The notes: generated from the sequence alone by a model not told the origin. A DNA stretch of 15,129 bases from Lachnoclostridium sp. UBA3775 (GCA_002369525.1 DFFN01000075.1:1-15129), one strand, 5' to 3'; positions 1-5,998 are shown, numbered from the stretch's first letter. Made by a program: numbers and translations.

Positions 1-246
1 ATCGGCTTCTACGGCAAGAGCGGTTTCGACTACGCCGGTAAGTTCGGCATCCGGTATCATGATCTGCCGGAGGATGCTGATTCCTCGTTTTTTCTTTGTA
101 AGGAACTGATTCCGGGATACCTTGAAGGAATCACCGGAGTTTATCAGACTCCGCAGGGTTATTATGTGAAGGATGAAGATGTGGAGGAATTTGATAAAGA
201 CTTTCCGCCAAAGGAAAAGCTGAGGCTTCCGGGACAGATCTTCTAA
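1..246 (+). CDS. GNAT family N-acetyltransferase, C-terminal part (cut by window edge)
   Basis: Frame 1 is open from the first base to a TAA at 244-246, giving 81 residues without a start, so the gene begins upstream of the window. The fragment opens with IGFYGKSGFDYAGKFGIRYH, which matches the last helix-strand segment of GNAT acetyltransferases (the G-F-Y-x-K-x-G-F motif that closes the acetyl-CoA fold). It then runs through a DLPEDAD and LCKELIPGYL stretch seen in the YhbS-like subgroup. These enzymes move an acetyl group from acetyl-CoA to an amine; the substrate cannot be read from this part. A strong hairpin follows 12 bases after the stop. The acetyl-CoA-binding loop is outside the window, so the subfamily is uncertain while the family call is fairly sure. 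Confidence 0.75.
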   Translation: MGFYGKSGFDYAGKFGIRYHDLPEDADSSFFLCKELIPGYLEGITGVYQTPQGYYVKDEDVEEFDKDFPPKEKLRLPGQIF

Positions 247-257
247 ACAACTGAATT

Positions 258-289
258 GGGCTGAGGGGAAGGGCTTTTCCCCTCAGCCT
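258..289 (+). terminator. Terminator-like hairpin after the GNAT gene
   Basis: A perfect 12-bp stem (259-270 with 277-288, arm GGCTGAGGGGAA) and a 6-base loop sit 12 bases after the GNAT stop codon. The right arm is followed by only two T residues before ATGTG, so the U-tract is lost or short. The truncated acetyltransferase homology begins 4 bases downstream, which suggests a deletion endpoint removed the original T-run. It would still fold as a strong RNA 3' end. Confidence 0.6.
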
Positions 290-292
290 TAT

Positions 293-574
293 GTGTCGAT
301 TCTTACGCCGATGCATCCGCTAAGATGGCAGGAGAGAAACGCTTATCACAGGGAAGACGGCGTGCTGACTGATAAGGAATACGGTAAACCTATAACAATA
401 GGTGATAACGTATGGTTTGCAGGAAATGTTACTATATGCGGTGGTGTGACGATAGGTGCCGGTTCGGTCATTGGTGCCGGAAGTGTAGTGACAAGAGATA
501 TTCCGCCTGACAGTCTGGCTGCCGGAAATCCATGCAGGGTTATCAGAAGCATTACGGAAAATGACCGAATCGAA
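293..574 (+). pseudogene. 5'-truncated maltose/galactoside O-acetyltransferase (hexapeptide-repeat family) remnant
   Basis: The frame starting at GTG 293 begins mid-protein with SILTPMHPLRWQERN. It continues through left-handed beta-helix hexapeptide repeats (PITIGDNVWFAGNVTICGG, VTIGAGSVIGAGSVV) to the typical end AAGNPCRVIRSITENDRIE. This is the C-terminal half of the Maa/LacA/NodL sugar O-acetyltransferases, which acetylate sugars with acetyl-CoA and form trimers. Family members are about 185-200 residues; only about 94 recognisable residues remain and the N-terminal cap domain is absent. The homology stops near 574, yet the frame stays open without similarity to 892. There is no Shine-Dalgarno sequence, only the terminator hairpin arm. 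I read it as a dead remnant whose 5' half was deleted. Confidence 0.8.
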
Positions 575-855
575 CTTTTATTCCGATTTATAATCGGTGC
601 AAGATTTGGGAATGTGCCTGTTCTTAAGTCTGTACGAATTAAGACCGCCGGACTGCCGGCAGTTGTGTTTTTGTGCGGATTTGGGAAGGGGCATTTTTTA
701 TTAGAGCTGATAAAAAGGACCTTCTTTAAAAGACCAGGAGCATCCACAGTCCGGCTGTCGAACAGCGGGATAATTAAAAAGCAATTAAATTGCGCAGGGA
801 ATGGGAGAGCTGTGACAGTCTGCCGGCAGACGGTGAACGGCGGGGCAGGCTGCAA
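575..855. other. Junk-like spacer with several small palindromes between two gene remnants
   Basis: No protein family is recognisable here on either strand. The stretch holds several short inverted repeats: CCGAT/ATCGG at 583-597, GCCGG-ACTG-CCGGC at 646-659, GCAATT-A-AATTGC at 781-793, and a perfect 14-base palindrome GTCTGCCGGCAGAC at 818-831. The last lies just before similarity to the metallophosphoesterase begins (about 859). They may be scars or small hairpins in decaying DNA; no target-site duplication or transposase fragment is visible. Confidence 0.4.
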
Positions 856-1398
856 ATCTGTCCCAGGGGATTTTCGTCTGTCGCGGAGATGAATGAGGCT
901 ATAATTAAGAATTTTAACGAGAGCGTCGGCTGGGAGGACAGATTATATATTTTAGGCGACGTTATGATGGGACCGGATATTGAGGCCTGCTGCAGGCTGC
1001 TTGGCAGGCTCCCGGGAGAGAAGTATATCATACGGGGGAACCATGACAGCGACAAAAAACTTTCTGCTATGGCGGATGTGGCAAACGTGAAGGTACTTGG
1101 GCTGGCGGAACTATATGAGTATGGTAAGCGGAAGTTTTATCTTTCGCATTATCCCACATGTACCGGGAATTTCAGCGTCACGGAGAAAAACGGACGTAAG
1201 TTATTTACCAAGCCGCTCGGGAGACAGGTGGTGAATCTGAGCGGTCATACTCACAGCAGGGAGCTTTGGAATCCTTTGACTCTGAGTTATAATGTAGCGC
1301 TTGATGCGCACGGAAATTTTCCTGTGAGCATTGAAGAGATTATCGAGGACTGCAGGAAGTTTTATGCCGCAAATAATTGTTTTGAACAGAAGGGATGA
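790..1398 (+). pseudogene. Metallophosphoesterase lacking the N-terminal metal-binding motif
   Basis: From about 859 the frame matches calcineurin-like metallophosphoesterases, beginning at CPRGFSSVAEMNEAI. It contains motif II (LGDVMMG), motif III (RGNHDSD), a histidine in LSHYP and the closing motif SGHTHSR. These bind two metal ions and hydrolyse phosphate esters. Motif I (Asp-x-His, normally within the first 15 residues) is missing: the roughly 22 residues upstream, from TTG 790, are rich in Arg and Gly and resemble nothing in the family, where one expects about 25 residues with a SDxHFxH segment. No Shine-Dalgarno sequence supports TTG 790. Without motif I one metal site should be crippled, so I call this a 5'-truncated pseudogene, although the remaining 180 codons are free of stops and the loss may be recent. 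Confidence 0.7.
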
Positions 1399-1522
1399 CT
1401 TTTTATCCCGGGAAATCACGAGAATTATGACAGGCTTTTTAGCGATGAGTTCGAGACAAAAAGAATGGAACGGCGGCTTTGGTTTGCCAAAACGTCTTGT
1501 TTATAGTATAATAGTGAAATAA
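1399..1522 (+). pseudogene. Frameshifted scrap of a second metallophosphoesterase
   Basis: Directly after the TGA of the preceding remnant, frame 1 reads LFIPGNHENYDRLFSDEFETK (1399-1461, with more than 20 residues only if extended). The GNHENYDRL segment is the motif III region of a different metallophosphoesterase subgroup. Near 1456-1462 the match continues in the next frame as KEWNGGF, which in that subgroup follows a few residues later, so at least one frameshift has occurred. It ends at TAA 1520-1522. Both flanks of the domain are gone, so it cannot be functional. The neighbour upstream belongs to the same fold but another subgroup, so this is not simply its tail. Confidence 0.6.
1484..1512 (+). 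promoter_or_regulatory. Strong sigma-A-type promoter inside the gene remnant
   Basis: TTGCCA (1484-1489), a 17-base spacer, and a perfect TATAAT (1507-1512) give a near-consensus vegetative promoter. Transcription would start around 1519. No convincing coding sequence follows within 360 bases, so it may drive an untranslated RNA, the distant XRE gene at 1880, or nothing, being a leftover of lost genes. The match also overlaps degraded coding sequence and could be chance. Confidence 0.5.
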
Positions 1523-1690
1523 AAAACAATAATACACGATGCCCCCGAAGCTGCAAGGCGCGCGGAAGCTTTTCTGTGTGACAGCGGTTTTAAGGTCAGG
1601 CACGGTAAGCTGTGGGGAAAAAAGAATGCCTTTCGCACAGGGACTCCTTTGGAGAGGGCAGACGCGAAATCGCTAAGACTGCTAAGATAA
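1523..1690 (+). pseudogene. Unrecognised coding-like remnant
   Basis: In the same frame as the preceding scrap, 55 codons are open between TAA 1520-1522 and TAA 1688-1690. The product contains EAARRAEAFLCDSGFKV and HGKLWGKKNAFRTGTPL. The composition is protein-like (charged helix, then strand), but there is no start codon with a ribosome site and I do not recognise the family. It is either another gene fragment or chance. Confidence 0.25.
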
Positions 1691-1762
1691 GGTCCGGCTT
1701 GCCGTACAATATTTCCGCATATGAATGTTTAGCCCGGGGCGAGCTCGCGGCAAAATCAGGGT

Positions 1763-1809
1763 GTTACGAAGAGTAACAGCCATGTTACAGTTAGTCTCTT
1801 GCGTGTTAC
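1763..1809. repeat. GTTAC repeats upstream of the XRE gene
   Basis: Four copies of the pentamer lie in 47 bases: GTTAC at 1763-1767, inverted GTAAC at 1773-1777, GTTAC at 1784-1788 and GTTAC at 1805-1809. The first two form an inverted repeat with a 5-base gap. The last falls inside the spacer of the candidate XRE promoter. Such a cluster next to a helix-turn-helix gene suggests an operator for autoregulation, but this is inference. Confidence 0.4.
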
Positions 1810-1828
1810 CGGAAGGTAGGGTTATGCT
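1799..1828 (+). promoter_or_regulatory. Candidate promoter of the XRE regulator
   Basis: TTGCGT (1799-1804), an 18-base spacer and TATGCT (1823-1828) form a moderate vegetative promoter about 50 bases before the start codon. A GTTAC repeat occupies the first five spacer bases, where a bound protein would block polymerase. Confidence 0.4.
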
Positions 1829-1875
1829 GAGACCACAAAATAAAACTGCCGCACGGCGGAGAAAGAAGAGGTCTC
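1829..1875 (+). promoter_or_regulatory. Foldable leader that can cover the XRE ribosome site
   Basis: GAGACC (1829-1834) pairs perfectly with GGTCTC (1870-1875), enclosing a small GCCG-CA-CGGC hairpin (1848-1857). The likely Shine-Dalgarno AGAGG (1867-1871) overlaps the right arm, so pairing would hide part of it. This could lower or tune translation. The stem is only 6 bp with a 35-base interior, so its stability is uncertain. Confidence 0.3.
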
Positions 1876-1879
1876 TATT

Positions 1880-2455
1880 ATGACATTTGGAGAAAAATTA
1901 AAAGAAGCAAGAAAAGAAGCAGGATTATCACAGGAACAGTTTGCCGAGAAGATGGGAGTTTCCAGATCGGCAATAGCGAAGTGGGAATCAGACAAGGGTA
2001 TGCCTGATGTAAACAATCTGAAGGCTATGGCACAGTTGCTTAATATCAGTGTTGATTATCTTCTTGATGAAGACGAAAAGCTGAGTTTTAATGAAACGAA
2101 AGAACCTGTCGACCTTGACTCATGCGTGGTAAGCGGGAAGTGCCGCGATAAAAAAGATGCGGCCTGCTTTGCAAAGTATGCGGATGCCGATGCGATATAT
2201 CCGCTGACCCGCCGCAAAAAAATGAGCAAGGCGGAATGGCTGACTGACTTTTTCGCAGGCACCGGGATCATACAGGGCGCGGACTACCTGAGTAATTCTT
2301 CCGCGTATTATCTGGTTGAAAAGGGCAATAAACAGCTTATTGTACAGGTGACGTCGGACTTTATCATTTCCGCCGAGCTTGCAGGAAAGGTCGATCCAGG
2401 GAAGTTTGATTACGGAAAATATACTTTCAAGAAAGCGGCATACAGACTTAAATAA
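1880..2455 (+). CDS. XRE-family helix-turn-helix transcriptional regulator with a C-terminal extension
   Basis: A 191-residue protein. Residues 1-65 form a Cro/C1-type HTH domain: FGEKLKEARKEAGLSQEQF, then GVSRSAIAKWES as recognition helix, then a DVNNLKAMAQLLNISVDYLL close typical of the family. It should bind DNA as a dimer. Residues 70-191 carry a separate domain with four cysteines (residues about 80-100), a basic LTRRKKMSKAEWLTDFF stretch and a strand-rich end. I have seen this arrangement in Clostridia XRE proteins but know no ligand for it. The start ATG 1880 has a modest AGAGG site 8 bases upstream. GTTAC repeats and a leader hairpin suggest self-control. It is flanked by gene remnants on both sides, so its original target genes may be gone. 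Confidence 0.88.
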   Translation: MTFGEKLKEARKEAGLSQEQFAEKMGVSRSAIAKWESDKGMPDVNNLKAMAQLLNISVDYLLDEDEKLSFNETKEPVDLDSCVVSGKCRDKKDAACFAKYADADAIYPLTRRKKMSKAEWLTDFFAGTGIIQGADYLSNSSAYYLVEKGNKQLIVQVTSDFIISAELAGKVDPGKFDYGKYTFKKAAYRLK

Positions 2456-2479
2456 AGGGCAGGAATGGCCGCTGACTGA

Positions 2480-2650
2480 AAAAGATTGGAAAAGCACAAC
2501 TTTTGCGCGGGGCTTGATATTGTGGGAGCGGTTTACAGGCTTGAAAGCGGAATTGTGGACTGGATTTTGGATGAAAAGGAGGCAAACGGAACGGAATATG
2601 ACTGGTTTGTAAACGGGCATTTGCCGCCTTTTATGGAAAAACGGAAATGA
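2480..2650 (+). pseudogene. 3' remnant of an unidentified gene
   Basis: Frame 2 is open from 2480 to TGA 2648-2650 and reads like real protein: GLDIVGAVYRLESGIVDWI and then DEKEANGTEYDWFVNGHL to the end. There is no start codon with a ribosome site. The VGAVYRLESG piece weakly recalls the closing strands of beta-carbonic anhydrases, which is only an impression. Just downstream, another frame gives NGNEIEVWAPTGKKDF, hinting at further frameshifted debris. From 2700 to 2878 I see nothing recognisable. Confidence 0.4.
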
Positions 2651-2878
2651 AATTGAAGTATGGGCCCCGACCGGTAAAAAGGATTTCCATAGCTTGTTAC
2701 ACTTGAACAGGCAAGAAAAGAGGCGAAGGAAATCCGGAAAAAGCAGGCGAGGCTCTTTTTATGTCGAAAATTACTGCTGAGCGGACAGTTATACCATTCA
2801 CGGTTCACAAAACATATAACCATTTCTGAAAACTAAAGAGTATCGGTAAAACCGGCAGCCGGAAGGCAGGCTTTTTAT

Positions 2879-2910
2879 CCCCCTGAAAGGAAAAAGCAGG
2901 GGGATTTTTT
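2879..2910 (+). terminator. Rho-independent terminator upstream of the TetR operon
   Basis: CCCCCTG (2879-2885) pairs with CAGGGGG (2897-2903) across an 11-base loop, followed by A and six T residues (2905-2910). It isolates the XRE/remnant region from the TetR promoter that begins 12 bases later. Confidence 0.75.
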
Positions 2911-2921
2911 GAAAAAACATC

Positions 2922-2950
2922 TTGACACGGTGTCAGAATATGTGTATAAT
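2922..2950 (+). promoter_or_regulatory. Consensus promoter of the TetR/redox operon
   Basis: Perfect TTGACA (2922-2927), a 17-base spacer and perfect TATAAT (2945-2950) make an ideal vegetative promoter. The start point should be near 2957, at the edge of the second operator. Such a strong core normally needs a repressor, which the adjacent TetR gene supplies. Confidence 0.88.
2923..2935. promoter_or_regulatory. TetR operator 1 (over the -35 box)
   Basis: TGACACGGTGTCA is a perfect 6-1-6 palindrome that overlaps the -35 hexamer and the start of the spacer. It is the first half of a direct repeat, TTGACACGGTGTCAGAATA (2922-2940). Binding here should exclude RNA polymerase. Confidence 0.75.
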
Positions 2951-2956
2951 CTAAAT

Positions 2957-2969
2957 TGACACGACGTCA
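2957..2969. promoter_or_regulatory. TetR operator 2 (at the transcription start)
   Basis: TGACACGACGTCA is an imperfect palindrome; its 19-base context, TTGACACGACGTCAGAATA (2956-2974), matches operator 1 at 17 of 19 positions. The two sites are 34 bases apart, roughly three helical turns, so two repressor dimers could sit on nearly the same face and bracket the -10 box. Confidence 0.7.
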
Positions 2970-2993
2970 GAATAAAACATTTGGAGGACAGAC

Positions 2994-3611
2994 ATGCCAA
3001 AAGGATCACCGGAAAGAACCGCAGCAAGAAAAGAGGAGATCATAAGCGCCTGTGAGAAGCTTTATCAGACCATGAGCTTCAAGGACATTACGCTTAAAGA
3101 GATCGGAAACGAAACTTCATTCTCCAGACCGACGATATATAACTATTTCCAGACGAAAGAAGAAATTTTTCTTGCCCTTTATGAGCTTGAGTATGATCGC
3201 TGGAACGAAGAACTGACAGACATACTGAAGAATAACGAGACTCTTACGAAGGAACAGACAGCCGAAAAAATAGCAGTTTCCATAGCAAACAGGCGACAGC
3301 TCTTAAAGCTCCTTTCGATGAACAACTACGACATGGAAGCGAACAGCAGACCTGAGCTTCTTACATCCTTCAAGGTGGCTTACGGACAGTCCATGAAGAA
3401 CGTATGCATGATCCTTACGAAGTTTTGTCCGGAAAAATCGGTTAAGGAGATCCAGGATTTCATATATGTTTTCTTCCCGTTCATGTTTGGAATATATCCC
3501 TACACTGCGGTAACTGATAAGCAGCGGGAAGCCATGAAACAGGCAAATGTGGATTATGTATATCAGTCCATTTTTGAGATAACAAATAACTGCCTTTTGA
3601 AGCTCTTGTAA
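2994..3611 (+). CDS. TetR/AcrR family transcriptional regulator
   Basis: A 205-residue protein, a usual TetR length. Residues 1-60 hold the DNA-binding domain, with TLKEIGNETSFSRPTIYNYF as helix-turn-helix and TKEEIFLALYELE as the following helix. The remaining helical part (KLLSMNNYDMEANSRPELL and a hydrophobic, aromatic C-terminus near FIYVFFPFMFGIYPYTAV) would be the ligand-binding and dimer domain. ATG 2994 has GGAGG (2983-2987) six bases ahead. The promoter carries two palindromic operators, so it probably represses itself and the three genes after it, and is released by a small molecule. A 109-base gap before the next gene shows no clear promoter or terminator, consistent with one transcript. 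The ligand cannot be told from sequence. Confidence 0.92.
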   Translation: MPKGSPERTAARKEEIISACEKLYQTMSFKDITLKEIGNETSFSRPTIYNYFQTKEEIFLALYELEYDRWNEELTDILKNNETLTKEQTAEKIAVSIANRRQLLKLLSMNNYDMEANSRPELLTSFKVAYGQSMKNVCMILTKFCPEKSVKEIQDFIYVFFPFMFGIYPYTAVTDKQREAMKQANVDYVYQSIFEITNNCLLKLL

Positions 3612-3720
3612 ATGCGGCAAAGGACATAAAAACAGAAAAGCAAAGGACACCGGTCAAGCTAAGCGAACGAAGCCGGCTTGGTGAGACTGTGTAAGAAACG
3701 AAGCGAAGGAGAAAAATAAT

Positions 3721-4476
3721 ATGGCAGAGAAAATAGTACAGACAGCAGGAAGAGACCAGCTTGGAGAATTTGCTCCGATGTTTGCGCATCTGAATGACGA
3801 TGTGCTTTTTGGTGAAGTATGGAACGGGGGAGCCATTGATGTAAAACTCAGATGCATTATCACTGTAGTGAGTCTTATGGCGTCGGGAATTACGGACTCC
3901 TCTCTGTCCTATCACTTGCAAAATGCCAAGGCGCACGGAGTTGTGAAAGAAGAGATTGCGGCAATCATTACTCATGCTGCCATGTATGTTGGCTGGCCGA
4001 AGGCCTGGGCAGTATTTCGTCTTGCGAAAGAAGTATGGAATGAGGAAGTGCCGGAGCTGACCGAAAAGGACAGATACCGGAATTCAATTGCCTTTCCGAT
4101 AGGCGATCCGAACCCTTACGGGAAATTCTTTGTCGGACAGAGCTATCTTGCGCCCGTTTCCACCGAGCAGGTTCCGGTATTCAATGTTACCTTTGAGCCG
4201 AGATGCCGAAACAACTGGCATATCCATCATGCAAAGAGCGGTGGCGGCCAGATGCTGATATGCGTAGGCGGACGCGGATACTATCAGGAATGGGGCAGAG
4301 AAGCCATAGAGATGACACCCGGCAAGGTCATAAACATTCCCCCGGAAGTTAAGCACTGGCACGGTGCAGCACCTGATTCATGGTTTTCTCACCTTGCGAT
4401 CGAGGTCTCCGGAGAGGGGACAGGCAATGAATGGCTGGAAGCTGTATCGGATGAAGATTACAGCAAACTGAAATAG
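3721..4476 (+). CDS. Carboxymuconolactone decarboxylase-like / cupin fusion protein
   Basis: A 251-residue two-domain protein. Residues about 10-110 match the carboxymuconolactone decarboxylase fold (VKLRCIITVVSLMASG, then ITHAAMYVGWPKAWAVF with His85 in the conserved H-x5-G-x-P pattern). There is no AhpD-type CxxC, so it is not a classical AhpD peroxidase partner. Residues about 140-230 are a cupin barrel: NWHIHHAKSGGGQM gives His167 and His169, with Gln177 where the classic motif has Glu, and PPEVKHWH supplies His212/His214. Metal binding is likely but with an altered ligand. Related fusions occur in Clostridia near flavodoxins. The start ATG 3721 follows a GAAGGAG site. Only 12 bases separate it from the lipoprotein gene, so they share a transcript. 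It probably modifies a small, perhaps quinone-like or organic acid, molecule; the substrate is unknown. Confidence 0.88.
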   Translation: MAEKIVQTAGRDQLGEFAPMFAHLNDDVLFGEVWNGGAIDVKLRCIITVVSLMASGITDSSLSYHLQNAKAHGVVKEEIAAIITHAAMYVGWPKAWAVFRLAKEVWNEEVPELTEKDRYRNSIAFPIGDPNPYGKFFVGQSYLAPVSTEQVPVFNVTFEPRCRNNWHIHHAKSGGGQMLICVGGRGYYQEWGREAIEMTPGKVINIPPEVKHWHGAAPDSWFSHLAIEVSGEGTGNEWLEAVSDEDYSKLK

Positions 4477-4488
4477 GAGGCGTGTATA

Positions 4489-5214
4489 ATGAAGAAAAGG
4501 ATATCGGTAATTGCGTCAGCCTTGCTGCTTTTAGTACTGACTGCATGCGGAAATACGGAAAGCTCATCTGTAAATAAAACTTCCGAGAGTGTAACCAATG
4601 ATATTATAAAGGAGTCCGAAGCAGCGAATAATACCGAAAAGAAAACCGATCAGACAACGGCTGACGGATCCGAGTCAGGCATATCGAATTCGTCAGAGGA
4701 TGGTAAGTCTTCGGAAAAGAAAGACGATGCAAATAAAAACGGCGGCACACTTGTTGTATATTTTTCGGCGACAGGAAATACCAAAGGAGTAGCCGAAAAG
4801 ATTGCCGATGTCACAGGAGCAGATATCTATGAGATCAAGGCGGCCGAGGAATATTCGGACGCGGATCTTGACTGGAATGATTCCAAAAGCCGTTCCACCA
4901 GGGAACAGAATGATTCATCTGCAAGACCTGAGATCGGAAGCAGCGCCGTATCGCTTGACGGATATTCAACCGTCTATATCGGCTATCCTATCTGGTGGGG
5001 AGAGGAACCCCGCATCATGGATACCTTTGTGGAAAAATACAATTTTGACGGAAAGACGATGATCCCCTTCTGTACATCGAGCAGCAGCGGAATGGGCAGA
5101 AGCGGAAAGAACCTTGCGAAAAACGCGGGAAGCGGTAACTGGCTCGACGGAAAGCGCTTCGGTTCCGGAGCATCGGAGGATGAGATAAGATCCTGGATAG
5201 AAGATCTGCAGTAA
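4489..5214 (+). CDS. Lipoprotein flavodoxin (exported, FMN-binding)
   Basis: A 241-residue protein. Residues 1-20 are a lipoprotein signal (KKR, a hydrophobic core, lipobox LTAC with Cys20 as the lipidated residue). Residues 21-86 are a low-complexity Ser/Glu/Lys/Asn linker. From residue 87 a flavodoxin domain follows: LVVYFSATGNTKGVAEKIA with the FMN phosphate loop at 93-99, then YIGYPIWWGEEPRIMDTF, whose aromatic pair stacks near the flavin, and PFCTSSSSGMGRS. Flavodoxins carry one or two electrons; here the domain would sit outside the membrane on a tether. Because Sec export moves unfolded chains, FMN would have to be supplied outside. AGGAGG lies just before ATG 4489. The next gene, 31 bases on, encodes a cytochrome b-like membrane protein, a plausible partner. 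Confidence 0.9.
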   Translation: MKKRISVIASALLLLVLTACGNTESSSVNKTSESVTNDIIKESEAANNTEKKTDQTTADGSESGISNSSEDGKSSEKKDDANKNGGTLVVYFSATGNTKGVAEKIADVTGADIYEIKAAEEYSDADLDWNDSKSRSTREQNDSSARPEIGSSAVSLDGYSTVYIGYPIWWGEEPRIMDTFVEKYNFDGKTMIPFCTSSSSGMGRSGKNLAKNAGSGNWLDGKRFGSGASEDEIRSWIEDLQ

Positions 5215-5245
5215 AAGAAGAAATGCAAAGCAGGAGGATTGTCTT

Positions 5246-5998
5246 ATGCAGGCAAAGCACAATATGATAATAAAGAGAACAGTGGATGTCTGTATGACCG
5301 TCCTTCTGTTATGCCTGATGGCTTATCAGGTGACCGGAGAAGTGCTGCATGAATGGATAGGGATAGGCATGACTGTGCTTGTGATCGTTCATCAGCTCCT
5401 TAACAGGAAGTGGTACGGCGCATTTTTTAAGGGCAAATACAATGCGTACCGCATCCTGACAATCGTAATCAACCTGGCCCTTTTTCTGTCTTTTGCATTG
5501 ACAGCCTTCTGCGGTATGTCGATGAGCGGTCATGCTGTACCTTTTCTTTACGGGATGACAAAGATGACCTTTGCAAGGAAGATGCACCTTTCCATGTCTC
5601 ACTGGGCATTTGTGCTTATGGGTCTGCATCTTGGAATGCATATCCCTGTGATGATCGCGAAGCTAAAGCTTGCGGATAAGCTGAGAACGGCCATATCGCT
5701 TTTGCTCTGCCTTGCGGCAGGTATCGGTCTTTACCTGTTTTTAAAGAGCGGAATACCGGATTATATGTTTTTCAAGGTTCCGTTTGCGTTTCTTGATTAT
5801 GACAAAGCAGGAGCTCTTGTATTCCTTGAAAACATCCTGATGCTTGTATTCTGGGCTTATATCGGCGCGCAGGCCGCGCTGCTTTGCAGGCGTTCCGGAA
5901 AAAATTCCGGAGAAAAGAAGAATCCGCTGCTGCCGCTGATATTCATCATGGCAGCGGTAATAATCGGCCTTGTGATTACGGGACTGGTCAGAAAGTAG
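5246..5998 (+). CDS. DUF4405 integral membrane protein, cytochrome b-like
   Basis: A 250-residue protein with about seven membrane helices (near residues 9-30, 36-50, 70-95, 113-135, 146-165, 187-210, 225-248). The first four resemble the DUF4405 family. Conserved histidines lie in or beside helices: HEWIGIGMTVLVIVHQLLN, MSMSGHAVPF, and HLSMSHWAFVLMGLHLGMH. In this family such paired histidines are thought to hold heme as in bacterial cytochrome b subunits; that is inference here, since no CxxCH motif is present. The last three helices extend beyond the core domain. ATG 5246 has AGGAGG nine bases upstream. As the last gene of the TetR operon it could pass electrons from the quinone pool to, or take them from, the lipoprotein flavodoxin. 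Confidence 0.85.
   Translation: MQAKHNMIIKRTVDVCMTVLLLCLMAYQVTGEVLHEWIGIGMTVLVIVHQLLNRKWYGAFFKGKYNAYRILTIVINLALFLSFALTAFCGMSMSGHAVPFLYGMTKMTFARKMHLSMSHWAFVLMGLHLGMHIPVMIAKLKLADKLRTAISLLLCLAAGIGLYLFLKSGIPDYMFFKVPFAFLDYDKAGALVFLENILMLVFWAYIGAQAALLCRRSGKNSGEKKNPLLPLIFIMAAVIIGLVITGLVRK

Noticed and set aside
346..855. 169-codon minus-strand frame opposite the acetyltransferase remnant
   Set aside because: The plus strand reads clear hexapeptide repeats; the minus product is proline-rich and unlike any family.
2120..2620. 166-codon minus-strand frame opposite the XRE gene
   Set aside because: No family resemblance and overlaps a well-supported gene on the other strand.
3612..3720. Separate promoter or terminator between the TetR and CMD/cupin genes
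   Set aside because: Only a weak CAAGC/GCTTG pairing and no -35/-10 pair could be found, so a single transcript is simpler.
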